NCBI GenBank assembly: GCA_030160035.1
Contig: BSNO01000001.1
Location: 1 to 64,000 of the forward strand
Length of the DNA stretch: 64,000 bases
Direction of reading: 5' to 3'
From: Rhizobium albus
Lineage (GTDB): Bacteria > Pseudomonadota > Alphaproteobacteria > Rhizobiales > Rhizobiaceae
In this document: positions 8,166-18,235 of the stretch, piece after piece
How positions within the stretch are numbered: position 1 is the stretch's first letter
Layout of the letters: each line of letters begins with the position of its first letter
Program-made: the position numbers and the translations under genes
The notes under the pieces: model-generated
Databases searched by the model: none
What the model was told of the DNA's origin: nothing
What the model saw: the letters and a program-made list of their open reading frames with translations, nothing else

Positions 8166-9703
8166 CCGGCCGGCTCCATCCAACCGGGTCCATTCTTGCG
8201 CTTTCTTTCATGATCGCAGCGATGGGTCTCGGACAAATTGGAGCCAAGGCGCAAACCCCGCCGGACACGACGCCGGGCGGGATGGGGTCGATCGGCGCCC
8301 AGCAGGGGAGCTTCGGCCGCTCGCTGCTGGGTGAGATCGTCGACCGGACCCGGCTGAGAGTGTGCGCCGACCCAGGCAATCTCCCTTATTCGAACGACAA
8401 GGGTGAGGGGTTCGAGAACAAGATCGCCGAGTTGATCGCAGATGAACTTGGCGTACCGATCGAATATACCTGGTTTCCGCAAACGGTTGGTTTCGTGCGC
8501 ATGACGCTCGGAGCATCGCGCTGCGATGTCGTCATCGGCGTGGCGACCACCAATGAACTCATGCAGAACACCAATCCCTATTACCGCGCCGCCTACATGA
8601 TCGTGCACAGGGCGGATCTTGTGCTGCCTTCGGGCGATCTGGATGATCCGGCCTTCGACAATCTTAGAATCGGCATTCAGCCGGGAACGCCGGGTGCGAC
8701 CACAGCGGCGCGTTACGGCCATCTCGATCAGTCCAAGCACTACCCGCTCATCGTCGATACGCGGATCGACAAGCCAGCCCGAGACATGGTGCAGGATGTG
8801 GCGGATGGCGATACCGATGCGGCGCTCGTGTGGGGGCCGCTTGCCGGATATTGGATCCAGCAGATCGATCCGAACCTCGTGATGGAGCCACTTCAGGCAG
8901 CACGCGGCACGGAGCGCGTCGACTACCGGATCTCGATGGGAATCCGGCATGGTGAGAACAACTGGAAGGATCAGCTCAACGCGATCCTGATGGAGCACAA
9001 GGCCGACATCGACGCGATCCTGCAGTCCTATGGCGTGCCTCTCCTCGACAATGCCGGCAAGCTGATCCTGCCTATGACGCTGCCCGCCACTGCAGACCCG
9101 GCACAAGAGCCCGATGATGCAGGGGGCAGCGAGCCGCAGGCTGGCGCTCAGCAACGCTCCGAGATCGGAAGCGAGGGCGACCAAGACGCCAATGGCCAGA
9201 CGGCTGCCGAGGCCGAACCGTACCGTATGGACAATTATCGTGCCCCGGTTCCCGATGGCGTCGCAGGCGCTCGGACCATCGACGTCGCCGCCATGCATGC
9301 GCTGGTTGGGTCGGACGATGTCGTGCTGATCGACGTGATGCCGGCACCACCTTTGCCTAACGATCGGCCGGATGACAGCGTGTGGCGCGAGCCCGAACGG
9401 GAAACCATTCCGGGTGCCCATTGGCTTGCCAATATGGGCTACGGGAAGCTGCAACCCGGCGAGGACGCGGCGTTTCACGCGAAGCTCGACGAACTGGCGG
9501 GACCGGACGCTGAGAAGGGCCTCGTGTTCTTTTGCGAGCGCGATTGCTGGATGTCGTGGAATGCCGCCAAGCGCGCGGTGGAATACGGGTTCACCGACGT
9601 AGCCTGGTTTCCCGATGGGGTGACGGGGTGGGTTGAGGACGACGGTGCGCTGGAGAGCGTGCGTCCATGGCGACCGGACCTGTCAGCTGCAACGATCCAC
9701 TGA
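8162..9703 (+). CDS. xoxJ: XoxJ-like binding protein fused to CXXCW-type rhodanese domain
   Basis: Two families usually encoded separately are joined in one 513-residue reading frame. Residues 1-31 are a signal peptide. Residues 62-300 are a family-3 solute-binding fold of the XoxJ/MoxJ, quinoprotein-associated type (VCADPGNLPYSNDKGEGFENKIAE). XoxJ is thought to help activate XoxF. A Gln/Glu/Ala-rich linker covers about residues 305-350. Residues 365-505 match the PQQ-catabolism-associated CXXCW-motif protein: C458-x3-C462-W463 in FFCERDCWMSWNAAKRAVEYG, then WFPDGVTGW. The frame is continuous and the linker is compositionally ordinary for this genome, so a sequencing error is unlikely. The start overlaps the xoxG stop; the stop overlaps the next gene. 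Confidence 0.9.
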   Translation: MTGRLHPTGSILALSFMIAAMGLGQIGAKAQTPPDTTPGGMGSIGAQQGSFGRSLLGEIVDRTRLRVCADPGNLPYSNDKGEGFENKIAELIADELGVPIEYTWFPQTVGFVRMTLGASRCDVVIGVATTNELMQNTNPYYRAAYMIVHRADLVLPSGDLDDPAFDNLRIGIQPGTPGATTAARYGHLDQSKHYPLIVDTRIDKPARDMVQDVADGDTDAALVWGPLAGYWIQQIDPNLVMEPLQAARGTERVDYRISMGIRHGENNWKDQLNAILMEHKADIDAILQSYGVPLLDNAGKLILPMTLPATADPAQEPDDAGGSEPQAGAQQRSEIGSEGDQDANGQTAAEAEPYRMDNYRAPVPDGVAGARTIDVAAMHALVGSDDVVLIDVMPAPPLPNDRPDDSVWREPERETIPGAHWLANMGYGKLQPGEDAAFHAKLDELAGPDAEKGLVFFCERDCWMSWNAAKRAVEYGFTDVAWFPDGVTGWVEDDGALESVRPWRPDLSAATIH

Positions 9704-10719
9704 TGGCAGCGCATCTACATCGCTGGCCGCCGATCAGCAGTTTCGACGGCATGATCGGGCAGGCGGTGCGCGGCGGTGAGTCCACGCGCCGGCAGTTCGT
9801 CTGCCGCTCGGCGATGCTTGCGCTTCTTTCGTCATGCTGTCCGTCGAGCAGCGCTGCGCTTGCCCGCCAATCCGATCTGCCGTTTCAGGAAATCGAGGAC
9901 GGGATCCATGTGCGCTACGGCCTCCAGGAAGCGATGACTGCGGACAATCATGGGGCGATCGCGAATATCGGCTTCATCATCGGAGATGAGAGCGTTGCGG
10001 TCGTCGACACGGGCACGACATACGCGCAAGGCGAGTCGCTGATGGCAGCGGTTCGCCACGTGACGGACAAGCCCGTGAGCCACGTGATCGCGACGCATGT
10101 TCATCTCGATCATTGTTTTGGACACGGCGCCTTTGAAGACGCGGCACCCGTCTTCATCGGTCATCATCGGCTGCCTGGAGCGCTCTCCGAGCGCGGCGAT
10201 TTTTATCTGGAGCAGATCAAGACACTGTCGCTGGATGGTGCCGAGACGCGGGTCGTTCAGCCCGGCTTTCTTGTCGACGATGCTGCGGAAATCGATGTCG
10301 GAGGGCGCAAGCTCCTGCTCAAGGCGTGGCCGGCCGCGCATACGGACAACGATCTGACCGTCTTCGACACCCGGACCGGACTGCTATGGGCAGGCGACCT
10401 GCTTTTTGTGGATCGGATACCGATCGTCGACGGCAGCATCAATGGCTGGATCGACGTTCTGGATGAGTTGATGCCGGGCGATGTGTCCCAAGTGATGCCG
10501 GGTCATGGGGCGCTTGGATCCGGCCGCGAAGCGATCGAGCAGCAGAAGGCCTATCTCGTTTCGCTGCGCGACGGCGTACGCGCGGCGATCGCGGACGGAC
10601 TTGACATGACCGAGGCGGTGGCAGAACTCGCTGATCTCGCTGGGCCGAATTGGCTATTGCGGGACGAGGGGCACGGGCGCAACATCATCGCAGCTTATGC
10701 GGAACTGGAGTGGGAATGA
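9703..10719 (+). CDS. Quinoprotein-relay zinc metallohydrolase (SoxH-like MBL fold)
   Basis: Metallo-beta-lactamase-fold hydrolase of the type found in PQQ-dehydrogenase clusters (quinoprotein relay system zinc metallohydrolase 2, SoxH-related). The zinc motif H132-x-H134-x-D136-H137 (THVHLDHCFGH) is intact, as are the later ligands in AAHTDND, WAGDLLFVD and MPGHG. A twin-arginine-like STRRQFV leads a hydrophobic stretch, so export by Tat is likely. The ATG at 9703 overlaps the preceding stop in TGATG. An in-frame ATG at 9667 inside the previous gene is possible. Its substrate is unknown; by analogy to Sox it may act on a carrier-bound sulfur adduct. Confidence 0.86.
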   Translation: MAAHLHRWPPISSFDGMIGQAVRGGESTRRQFVCRSAMLALLSSCCPSSSAALARQSDLPFQEIEDGIHVRYGLQEAMTADNHGAIANIGFIIGDESVAVVDTGTTYAQGESLMAAVRHVTDKPVSHVIATHVHLDHCFGHGAFEDAAPVFIGHHRLPGALSERGDFYLEQIKTLSLDGAETRVVQPGFLVDDAAEIDVGGRKLLLKAWPAAHTDNDLTVFDTRTGLLWAGDLLFVDRIPIVDGSINGWIDVLDELMPGDVSQVMPGHGALGSGREAIEQQKAYLVSLRDGVRAAIADGLDMTEAVAELADLAGPNWLLRDEGHGRNIIAAYAELEWE

Positions 10720-11552
10720 TGAAACTTTCAACCTCCCTTCGCTTCGCGATTTCGGCCTGGTTGCTCCTGCTCGTTATCCTGGTGATGCCGGCCGGGCATC
10801 CGGCGCTGGCTCAGGACAACAAAGCGTGGACCGAGATCCGGTCCGAGCTTTACGGCGATGACCGCACCATTCATGACGGCAGCGGGTTGCTCGAGATCGA
10901 AGCCCCCGATCGCGCCCAGGACGCGGCGCTCGTGCCGATCAGCATCAAATCGATGATCGGCCCGGATGACGAGCGCTACATCAAGTCGTTGACGATCGTG
11001 ATCGACGAAAACCCGGCGCCGGTTGCGGGCACATTCCATTTCTCCCGCGCCAACGGCATCGCAGACATCGCCACGCGCGTTCGCGTCAATGCCTATTCCA
11101 CCATCCGGGCGATCGCCGAGATGGATGATGGCCAGCTCTACATGGCGGAGACCTTCGTCAAGGCATCGGGCGGCTGCGCTGCGCCGGCGACGAAGAACAA
11201 TGCCCAGGCGATGGCGCGGCTGGGCGACATGCGCATGCGGCAGATTGGCGAGTGGGAGGTCGACCAGCCGGCAGAAGTTCAGCTGATGATCAGCCATCCC
11301 AATTTCAGCGGTCTTCAGACCGATCAGGTGACGCAGCTCTGGATTCCGTCCCACTATGTCAACGACCTGGCAGTGTCGATCGATGGTCAGGAAATACTGA
11401 CATTCGAGGGCGACATCTCGATCAGTGAGAACCCGAGCTTCAATTTTTTCGTGATGCCGCAAGGTGAAGGTGAGCTGACGGCTCGTGCCACCGATACCAA
11501 AGGAAACGTCTTCGAGCACAGCTGGCCGTTGCGCATGGGATCCGCCTCGTGA
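10716..11552 (+). CDS. Quinoprotein-associated SoxYZ-like carrier protein
   Basis: Exported 278-residue protein matching the fused SoxY-SoxZ-like carrier associated with quinoprotein dehydrogenases. After a signal peptide (residues 1-33, ending ALA-Q) comes a SoxY-like half whose probable carrier cysteine is C154 in SGGCAAP. A SoxZ-like half follows from about residue 165 (RQIGEWEVDQPAEVQLMISHP). In true SoxY the Cys sits at a GGCGG terminus and holds sulfur intermediates. Here it is internal because the two halves are fused. ATG ATG at 10716 overlaps the preceding stop, and the end overlaps the next gene. Confidence 0.85.
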   Translation: MMKLSTSLRFAISAWLLLLVILVMPAGHPALAQDNKAWTEIRSELYGDDRTIHDGSGLLEIEAPDRAQDAALVPISIKSMIGPDDERYIKSLTIVIDENPAPVAGTFHFSRANGIADIATRVRVNAYSTIRAIAEMDDGQLYMAETFVKASGGCAAPATKNNAQAMARLGDMRMRQIGEWEVDQPAEVQLMISHPNFSGLQTDQVTQLWIPSHYVNDLAVSIDGQEILTFEGDISISENPSFNFFVMPQGEGELTARATDTKGNVFEHSWPLRMGSAS

Positions 11553-12064
11553 CGTCGATCCCCGTGCGCTTCACGCTGGTATGGCTGCTTCTGCTCGGCT
11601 CGATTAATCCGGGTCTGGCCGCAGAGGACAAGAAGCTCGCGATTTTCACCTTCGAGCTTTACGACACGAGTCTGGAAGGCGAAGTGCGTGGGGCCGACCC
11701 GGCCGAAGCGGCACGACTGGAGATGATCACCGACCTGCTGCGCGATGCCTATCGCGACCAGGGTGGGTATGAGCTGGTCGACACGGATGCGATGCAGGAG
11801 CGGCTGGCCACCATGCCGAAGCTGCGCACCTGCAATGGCTGCGAAAGCCGGCTGGCGCGCGAATTGGGCGCCGACCAGGTGGTCACCGGTTTCGTGCAGA
11901 AGATCTCGACGCTCATCCTCAGCCTCAGCATGTCGGTGCATGATGCGGAGACAGGCGATCTGCTGCGCAAATACAATGCCAGCATCCGCGGCAACACCGA
12001 TGAAAGCTGGGCCCATGGCGTGCGCTATCTCATTCGCAACCAGCTCTTCGAAGAACAGCAATAA
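11549..12064 (+). CDS. DUF3280-type exported protein
   Basis: Protein of 171 residues with a signal peptide ending LAA-E. It resembles the DUF3280/DUF2380 proteins found beside PQQ-dehydrogenase genes, which relate to TolB-N/CsgG-like folds: KKLAIFTFELYDTSLEG, then YELVDTDAMQERL, then ADQVVTGFVQKIS. A CxxC (C95, C98; RTCNGCES) is notable in a cluster rich in thiol carriers. The GTG start overlaps the SoxYZ-like stop as GTGA. The biochemical role is not known. Confidence 0.8.
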   Translation: MTSIPVRFTLVWLLLLGSINPGLAAEDKKLAIFTFELYDTSLEGEVRGADPAEAARLEMITDLLRDAYRDQGGYELVDTDAMQERLATMPKLRTCNGCESRLARELGADQVVTGFVQKISTLILSLSMSVHDAETGDLLRKYNASIRGNTDESWAHGVRYLIRNQLFEEQQ

Positions 12065-12084
12065 GGGAAGGGCGGTCTGCAGGT

Positions 12085-12846
12085 ATGACTGAAACGGCGC
12101 AGCCGCCGACGGCACTTTCGGTTCGCAACATCTCCTACAGCTACGGCAAAAAGCCTGCGCTGAACGACATCAGCTTCGATCTCGCGCCTGGCAAGGTGAC
12201 GGCACTTCTCGGCCCGAATGGCGCCGGCAAGACGACGCTGTTCTCGCTCATCACCGGGCTCTTCGATTGTCGAGAAGGGGAAGTCGTGATCGCGGGGCAT
12301 CCGTTGCGCCGCGATCGGTCGGCGGCGCTGTCGTCGCTCGGGATCGTCTTTCAGGCGCAGACGCTGGAACTCGATCTCACCATCGACCAGAACCTCCGCT
12401 ACTTCGCGGCGCTGCGCGGCTTGACACGGCATCAGGCGAAGGATCGCATCGACATGCTTCTGGTGGCGATCGGACTCGAGGGGTTGAACAAGACCAAGGT
12501 GCGCAAGCTGAGCGGCGGGCAAAGGCGACGCGTGGAGGTGGCCCGCGCGCTTCTCGATCATCCGGCCCTGCTGCTGCTCGACGAACCGAGCACAGGGCTC
12601 GATATCGCGACGCGGCGTTGGCTCATCAAGCATGTTCACGAGCTTGCCCGAGACGAGGGGATGACGGTTCTGCTGGCGACGCATCTGGTCGACGAGGTGG
12701 CGGACGAGGATGACGTCATCGTGCTCGACAAGGGCCGGATCGTCGCGGCTGGACAAGTGGACGCCATCGTCGCGTCGGCCGGTGCGGCCAATCTGGACGA
12801 GGCCTTCACCCGGATGACGGCACATGAAGCGGTCCGCGCCGCATGA
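12085..12846 (+). CDS. ABC transporter ATPase, PQQ alcohol dehydrogenase system
   Basis: Cytoplasmic ATPase of 253 residues. Walker A is GPNGAGKTT at 43-51, the signature is KLSGGQRRRVEVARALL, Walker B is LLLLDEPSTGLD and the switch His lies in LLATHLVDEV. The type is that of drug/lipid ABC-2 exporters; the closest described group is the ATPase co-occurring with PQQ alcohol dehydrogenases. It overlaps the permease gene by four bases. The cargo is unknown; the binding protein at 15995 belongs to the same conserved set, although a binding protein is unusual for an ABC-2 exporter. Confidence 0.88.
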   Translation: MTETAQPPTALSVRNISYSYGKKPALNDISFDLAPGKVTALLGPNGAGKTTLFSLITGLFDCREGEVVIAGHPLRRDRSAALSSLGIVFQAQTLELDLTIDQNLRYFAALRGLTRHQAKDRIDMLLVAIGLEGLNKTKVRKLSGGQRRRVEVARALLDHPALLLLDEPSTGLDIATRRWLIKHVHELARDEGMTVLLATHLVDEVADEDDVIVLDKGRIVAAGQVDAIVASAGAANLDEAFTRMTAHEAVRAA

Positions 12847-13646
12847 AGAGCGGACATGCAACACGTGCATTCTTCGCCATCCTCTCGCGCGAAATGCTGC
12901 GCTTCCTGCAGCAGAAGGGCCGCTTCTTTTCCGCGCTCGTGCGACCGCTGATCTGGCTGATCGTTTTCGCTGCCGGCTTTCGGGCGGCGCTCGGCCTCTC
13001 CATCATCCCGCCCTACAAGACCTACATCACCTATGACGTCTATGTTGTGCCGGGGCTGATCGGGATGATCCAGCTTTTCGCCGGCATGCAGAACTCGCTG
13101 TCCATGGTCTATGATCGCGAGATGGGTTCGATGCGGGTGCTCTTGTCGACGCCGCTGCCGCGCAGCTACCTGCTTCTGGCGCGCATGCTGTCGGGAACGT
13201 TCGTGTCGATCATCCAGGTGTATGCGTTCGTCATCATCGCCATGCTGCTCGGCACGCGGTTGCCGGTGGCCGGGCTGATCATGATGTTTCCGGTGCTGAT
13301 CCTGACCGGCATGACGCTGAGCGCGCTCGGCATGTTCCTGTCGTCATGGATCAAGCAGCTGGAGAACTTCGCGGGCGTCATGAATTTCCTCATCTTCCCG
13401 ATGTTCTTCATGTCGTCGGCGCTTTATCCGCTCTGGCGCATGCGCGAAGGCAGCGTCACGATCTACGAGCTCTGTCTGCTCAATCCGTTCACCTATGTGG
13501 TGGAACTCATCCGGTTCACGATCTACCGCGAGCCGAACCTGATGGCGCTCGGCATCGTCGTTGCGACATTCCTGGTGTTCGGCATCGCGGCTTTGGTCGG
13601 TTACACGCCAGCCCGGGGCGGACCGACGGCGGGCAGGGGAGGTTGA
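12843..13646 (+). CDS. ABC-2 type permease, PedC-like
   Basis: Integral membrane protein of 267 residues with six predicted helices. It carries the ABC-2 conserved patch, with DREMGSMRVLLSTPLPRSYLL in the cytoplasmic loop and a NPFTYVVELIRFTIY segment before the last helix. It pairs with the ATPase it overlaps and matches the permease of PQQ-dependent alcohol catabolism clusters (PedC-like). It converges on fghA, with only 11 bases between the stops. Confidence 0.87.
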   Translation: MKSGHATRAFFAILSREMLRFLQQKGRFFSALVRPLIWLIVFAAGFRAALGLSIIPPYKTYITYDVYVVPGLIGMIQLFAGMQNSLSMVYDREMGSMRVLLSTPLPRSYLLLARMLSGTFVSIIQVYAFVIIAMLLGTRLPVAGLIMMFPVLILTGMTLSALGMFLSSWIKQLENFAGVMNFLIFPMFFMSSALYPLWRMREGSVTIYELCLLNPFTYVVELIRFTIYREPNLMALGIVVATFLVFGIAALVGYTPARGGPTAGRGG

Positions 13647-13657
13647 GGTACCTCAAT

Positions 13658-14566
13658 CTACCCGCCGGAGCCCTGCTGCAGGATATGCGCGTGGTGGCGC
13701 AGATGATCGTCGATAAACGTTGCGACGAAGAAATAGGAATGGTCGTAGCCCGCCTGCATCCGCACTTTCGCCGATTGTCCCCGGGCCTTCAAAGCGTCGA
13801 TGAAGCGTTCGGTTTGAAGCTGCGTCTGCAGGAAGGGATCATCAGTGCCCTGATCGATGAGGATCTGCGTGGGAAAACCGCGATCGCGCAGCAGCAACGT
13901 GGCGTCGTATTCGCGCCATGCAGCTTCGTCGGGGCCCAGATAGGCGGCGAACGCCTTCCGCCCCCATGGCACGGCGCTCGGCGCGACGATCGGTGAGAAG
14001 GCTGAAACCGAGCCGTAGCGCTCGGGATGGCGCATGGCGATCGTCAGGGCACCGTGGCCGCCCATGGAATGGCCCAGTATCCCGCATTTTCCTCGGATGA
14101 CCGGAAATGTGCATTCGATCAACCGCGGAAGCTCGTCGGCGACATAGCTGAACATCTGGAAATGATCGGACCAGGGGGCTTCGGTGGAATCGACGTAGAA
14201 GCCGGCGCCTTGGCCGAGTGCATCGTCGTCGCTGTTCGGAACACGGTCGCCGCGCGGGCTCGTATCGGGCGTGACGATCATCAGCCCCAGTTCCGAGGCC
14301 ATGCGCTGTGCGCCCGCCTTCACCGTGAAGTTCTCTTCGGTGCAGCTGAGGCCGGAAAGAAAATAGACGACCGGGACGGTTCCCCGTTCGATGGCGGGTG
14401 GCAGGTACACGCTGACGCGCATGGGGGTGCCCGTGGCGGCGCTGTCGTGGATCAGCGTCAGTTGTTGCCCGCCGAACGACGACGCACGGGAGAGCTCCTG
14501 GAAAGGCCTGCGGCGAACGTCGCCAGCGATGGCGACTGGCTGGCTTTGGCGTTGATCGACGTCCAT
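13658..14566 (-). CDS. fghA: S-formylglutathione hydrolase
   Basis: Esterase-D-family serine hydrolase that splits S-formylglutathione into formate and glutathione, the step after FlhA. The catalytic triad is visible: S167 in GHSMGG (165-170), an Asp in DQGTDDPF (about 240-243) and H276 in YDHSYFF. The oxyanion region FLSGLSCTEENF is typical. The ATG at 14566 lies eight bases behind GAGGAA and gives 302 residues, about 20 longer than usual at the N-terminus. It is co-transcribed behind flhA with a 37-bp gap. Confidence 0.96.
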   Translation of the reverse strand: MDVDQRQSQPVAIAGDVRRRPFQELSRASSFGGQQLTLIHDSAATGTPMRVSVYLPPAIERGTVPVVYFLSGLSCTEENFTVKAGAQRMASELGLMIVTPDTSPRGDRVPNSDDDALGQGAGFYVDSTEAPWSDHFQMFSYVADELPRLIECTFPVIRGKCGILGHSMGGHGALTIAMRHPERYGSVSAFSPIVAPSAVPWGRKAFAAYLGPDEAAWREYDATLLLRDRGFPTQILIDQGTDDPFLQTQLQTERFIDALKARGQSAKVRMQAGYDHSYFFVATFIDDHLRHHAHILQQGSGG

Positions 14567-14603
14567 CGCAGACTTCCTCGTCCGGACCCTGTCGGTTCGA
14601 CCG

Positions 14604-15716
<1,113 letters not shown>

Positions 15717-15994
15717 GCTAATCCCCTCTTCTCGTCTCGACGCAAGATGGCAGCTTGCGATCAGTGGATTGTAGGCAGGGGCGCCGAGGGGCTAAATAGT
15801 CCTTAAGTACTTCGAAGCAGTGGATAAGCTGATCTACTGAGGCCGGTCGCATCAACGCCGCCAAGAGACTGGCGTAGTACCTTAGCACTATATCGACCGG
15901 TCGACCCCTTTGTCACATTGCCATCGGGAGATCAGGCGTATCAGCGCCGACCAATGGAGCGACAAAAGCCGGCGGGGGCCGGGCGGGAGGATTT
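15717..15994. promoter_or_regulatory. Divergent flhA / quinoprotein-system control region
   Basis: 278 bp between the divergent genes. It contains TAGTAC-CTTA-GCACTA at 15875-15890, a near-perfect inverted repeat with the same 6-4-6 geometry as the element at 4293-4308. AGTACTTCGAAGCAGT lies at about 15806-15821. These are candidate sites for the response regulator at 23485, by analogy with formaldehyde-responsive FlhR/AfdR control of the glutathione pathway. Confidence 0.45.
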
Positions 15995-17176
15995 TTGATA
16001 CGACTTTGCACAACCGTCGTGCTGGCTATACTTGCCGCCACGACGGCAGCCAGGGCCGTAGACGTGGAGATCGTGTTCCTTTCACGGGATCAGGAAGAAC
16101 GTCTGCCATTGTCCTTCGTCGATCCCATCGTGGAAGATCCAGGCGTGTGGGGCGCGCGGCTCGCGCTCGACGACAACAAGACGACCGGCGGGTTTCTCGG
16201 ACACACCTATTCGCTGGTCGAGCGGGTTCTGGCCGCTGACGAAGACATTGCCGCCGTATTCGAGGAAGAGCGGCAAAGCGGCCGAACGCTGTTCATCTCG
16301 GATCTGCCGCGTGACGATCTGCAAGCGATCGCCGAACATCCGGAAGCCAGCGAGGCGCTTATTTTCAACGGCCGCGTCGGTGATGACGATCTGCGCATCA
16401 ATGTCTGCTTTGACAATGTGTTTCACACGGCGCCGAGCCGCTCCATGCGGACCGACGCCCTGGTGCAGTTTCTCGTCTGGAAGCGGTGGCCGCGGCTTTA
16501 TCTCGTGTCGGGGACGCAGGAGAACGATGTCGCGTTCGCCGACGCGATCCGGCGTTCGGCCGAAAAGTTTGGCGCGCAAGTCGTGGCCGAGAGCGACTAC
16601 GCCTATTCGGCGATCTCAAGGCGTACCGATAGCGGCCACATCCAGATCCAGGATCAGATGCCTTTGGCGACACAGGAAGGCGGCGAATACGACGTGTTGG
16701 TCGTCGCCGACGAGAACGAGGTGTTCGGCGAATACCTTCCCTACAACACCTATGCCGCCCGACCGGTCGCCGGCACGCATGGGCTGGTCGCCATGTCGTG
16801 GCACCGCGTTCTGGAGCAGTGGGGATCGACGCAGATCCAACGCCGCTTCGAACAGGTGGCGGACCGATGGATGGAAGAGCGCGACTACGGCGCCTGGCTT
16901 GGGGTTCGCTCCATCGGTGAAGCGGTGACACGCCTCAACAGCGCGGATGCAGCCGAGATGCGCGCGTTCCTGCGCAGTCCGGATTTCGAGATCGGTGGGT
17001 TTAAGGGTGTCGGGCTCAGCTATCGAAGCTGGGACCAGCAGATGCGCCAGCCCGTGCTGATCGCCAACAAGCGCGTGCTTGTGTCTGCGTCACCCCAACC
17101 GGGTTTCCTGCATGAACGCACACCATTGGATAGCCTCGGCTACGACGAACCAGAAAGCGAATGCCGACTGCAATAG
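15995..17176 (+). CDS. Substrate-binding protein, PQQ alcohol dehydrogenase system
   Basis: Exported 393-residue protein with a periplasmic-binding fold of the branched-chain amino-acid type, matching the binding protein conserved in PQQ alcohol dehydrogenase clusters (VEIVFLSRDQEERLPLSF, then LGHTYSLVERVLAADED). The start is TTG at 15995, preceded by GGGCGGGAGG; no ATG exists between it and the signal peptide (MIRLCTTVVLAILAATTAARA). It probably works with the ABC pair at 12085-13646, although it lies across the fghA-flhA genes. Confidence 0.85.
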   Translation: MIRLCTTVVLAILAATTAARAVDVEIVFLSRDQEERLPLSFVDPIVEDPGVWGARLALDDNKTTGGFLGHTYSLVERVLAADEDIAAVFEEERQSGRTLFISDLPRDDLQAIAEHPEASEALIFNGRVGDDDLRINVCFDNVFHTAPSRSMRTDALVQFLVWKRWPRLYLVSGTQENDVAFADAIRRSAEKFGAQVVAESDYAYSAISRRTDSGHIQIQDQMPLATQEGGEYDVLVVADENEVFGEYLPYNTYAARPVAGTHGLVAMSWHRVLEQWGSTQIQRRFEQVADRWMEERDYGAWLGVRSIGEAVTRLNSADAAEMRAFLRSPDFEIGGFKGVGLSYRSWDQQMRQPVLIANKRVLVSASPQPGFLHERTPLDSLGYDEPESECRLQ

Positions 17177-17217
17177 AAAAAACGACGTCGAAGCATTTCA
17201 ACGGGAGGAATTGGGCA

Positions 17218-18195
17218 ATGAAGAATGGTGGCAAGGTCGCGGCGCTTGCGGCGGGTGTGGGGCTGGTTGCAGGCATCTGGCCGGCCCACGCATTGACGGT
17301 GTTCGTGTCGAACGAGCAGGGCAACACGATCTCCGTGATCGATGGTGAAACGCAGGAAGTGATCAACGAAATCGCGGTCGGCAACCGTCCACGCGGGATC
17401 GCGCTCGGCCACGACAACCGGTTTCTCTATATCTGCGCCAGCGACGACAACACGATCCAGGTGATGGACACCGAGACGCTGGAACTCGTCGACACCTTGC
17501 CTTCCGGTCCCGATCCCGAACTTCTCGTCATCGCACCGCAGGGCGATCGGCTCTATGTCGCCAATGAAGACGACAACCTTGTCACCGTCATCGATCTGGA
17601 GACGCGCGAGATGATCGCCGAAATTCCGGTCGGCGTGGAGCCGGAAGGCATGGGTGTCAGCCCGGACGGGAAGATCGTGGTCAACACGTCGGAAACGACG
17701 AACATGGCCCACTTCATCGATACCGACAGTTACGAAATCGTCGGCAACGTGCTTGTCGGCCAGAGGCCGCGCATTGCTGAATTCACGTCCGACGGTTCGG
17801 AGGTCTGGGTCACGGCCGAGATCGGTGGCACGGTGAGCGTCATCGATCCGGTGGGGATGGAAGTGATGCGCGAGATCTCGTTCGAGGTCGCCGGTGTCGA
17901 GCCCGAAGCGCTGCAGCCGGTCGGCGTGAAGATTCTCGAGGATCGCAGCAAGGCGTACGTGGCGCTCGGCCCATCCAACCGCGTTGCGGTGATCGATGCG
18001 CAGACGCATGAGGTGCTCGATTACATTCTCGTCGGCCAGCGCGTCTGGCAATTGGAACTCACGCCGGACGAAACAACGCTGTATACTTCAAACGGCGTCA
18101 GCAATGACGTCACATTGATCGACACGGCGACCGACACTGCGATGGTGTCCATCCCCGTTGGGAGCTTTCCCTGGGGAATCGCTATCAAGCCGTGA
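17218..18195 (+). CDS. PQQ-catabolism-associated YVTN beta-propeller protein
   Basis: Exported protein of 325 residues: a signal peptide (ending AHA-L), then seven or so repeats of the YVTN type, e.g. FVSNEQGNTISVIDGETQEV, LYVANEDDNLVTVIDLETRE and LYTSNGVSNDVTLIDTATD. It matches the beta-propeller protein repeatedly found with PQQ-dependent catabolism genes. It does not contain the PQQ-enzyme W-motifs, so it is not itself a quinoprotein. The ATG at 17218 follows GGGAGGA by nine bases. Confidence 0.87.
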   Translation: MKNGGKVAALAAGVGLVAGIWPAHALTVFVSNEQGNTISVIDGETQEVINEIAVGNRPRGIALGHDNRFLYICASDDNTIQVMDTETLELVDTLPSGPDPELLVIAPQGDRLYVANEDDNLVTVIDLETREMIAEIPVGVEPEGMGVSPDGKIVVNTSETTNMAHFIDTDSYEIVGNVLVGQRPRIAEFTSDGSEVWVTAEIGGTVSVIDPVGMEVMREISFEVAGVEPEALQPVGVKILEDRSKAYVALGPSNRVAVIDAQTHEVLDYILVGQRVWQLELTPDETTLYTSNGVSNDVTLIDTATDTAMVSIPVGSFPWGIAIKP

Positions 18196-18235
18196 GGCCA
18201 TGTCGGTTTTTTGGTCTTGAGCACGGGAGGTGCCC

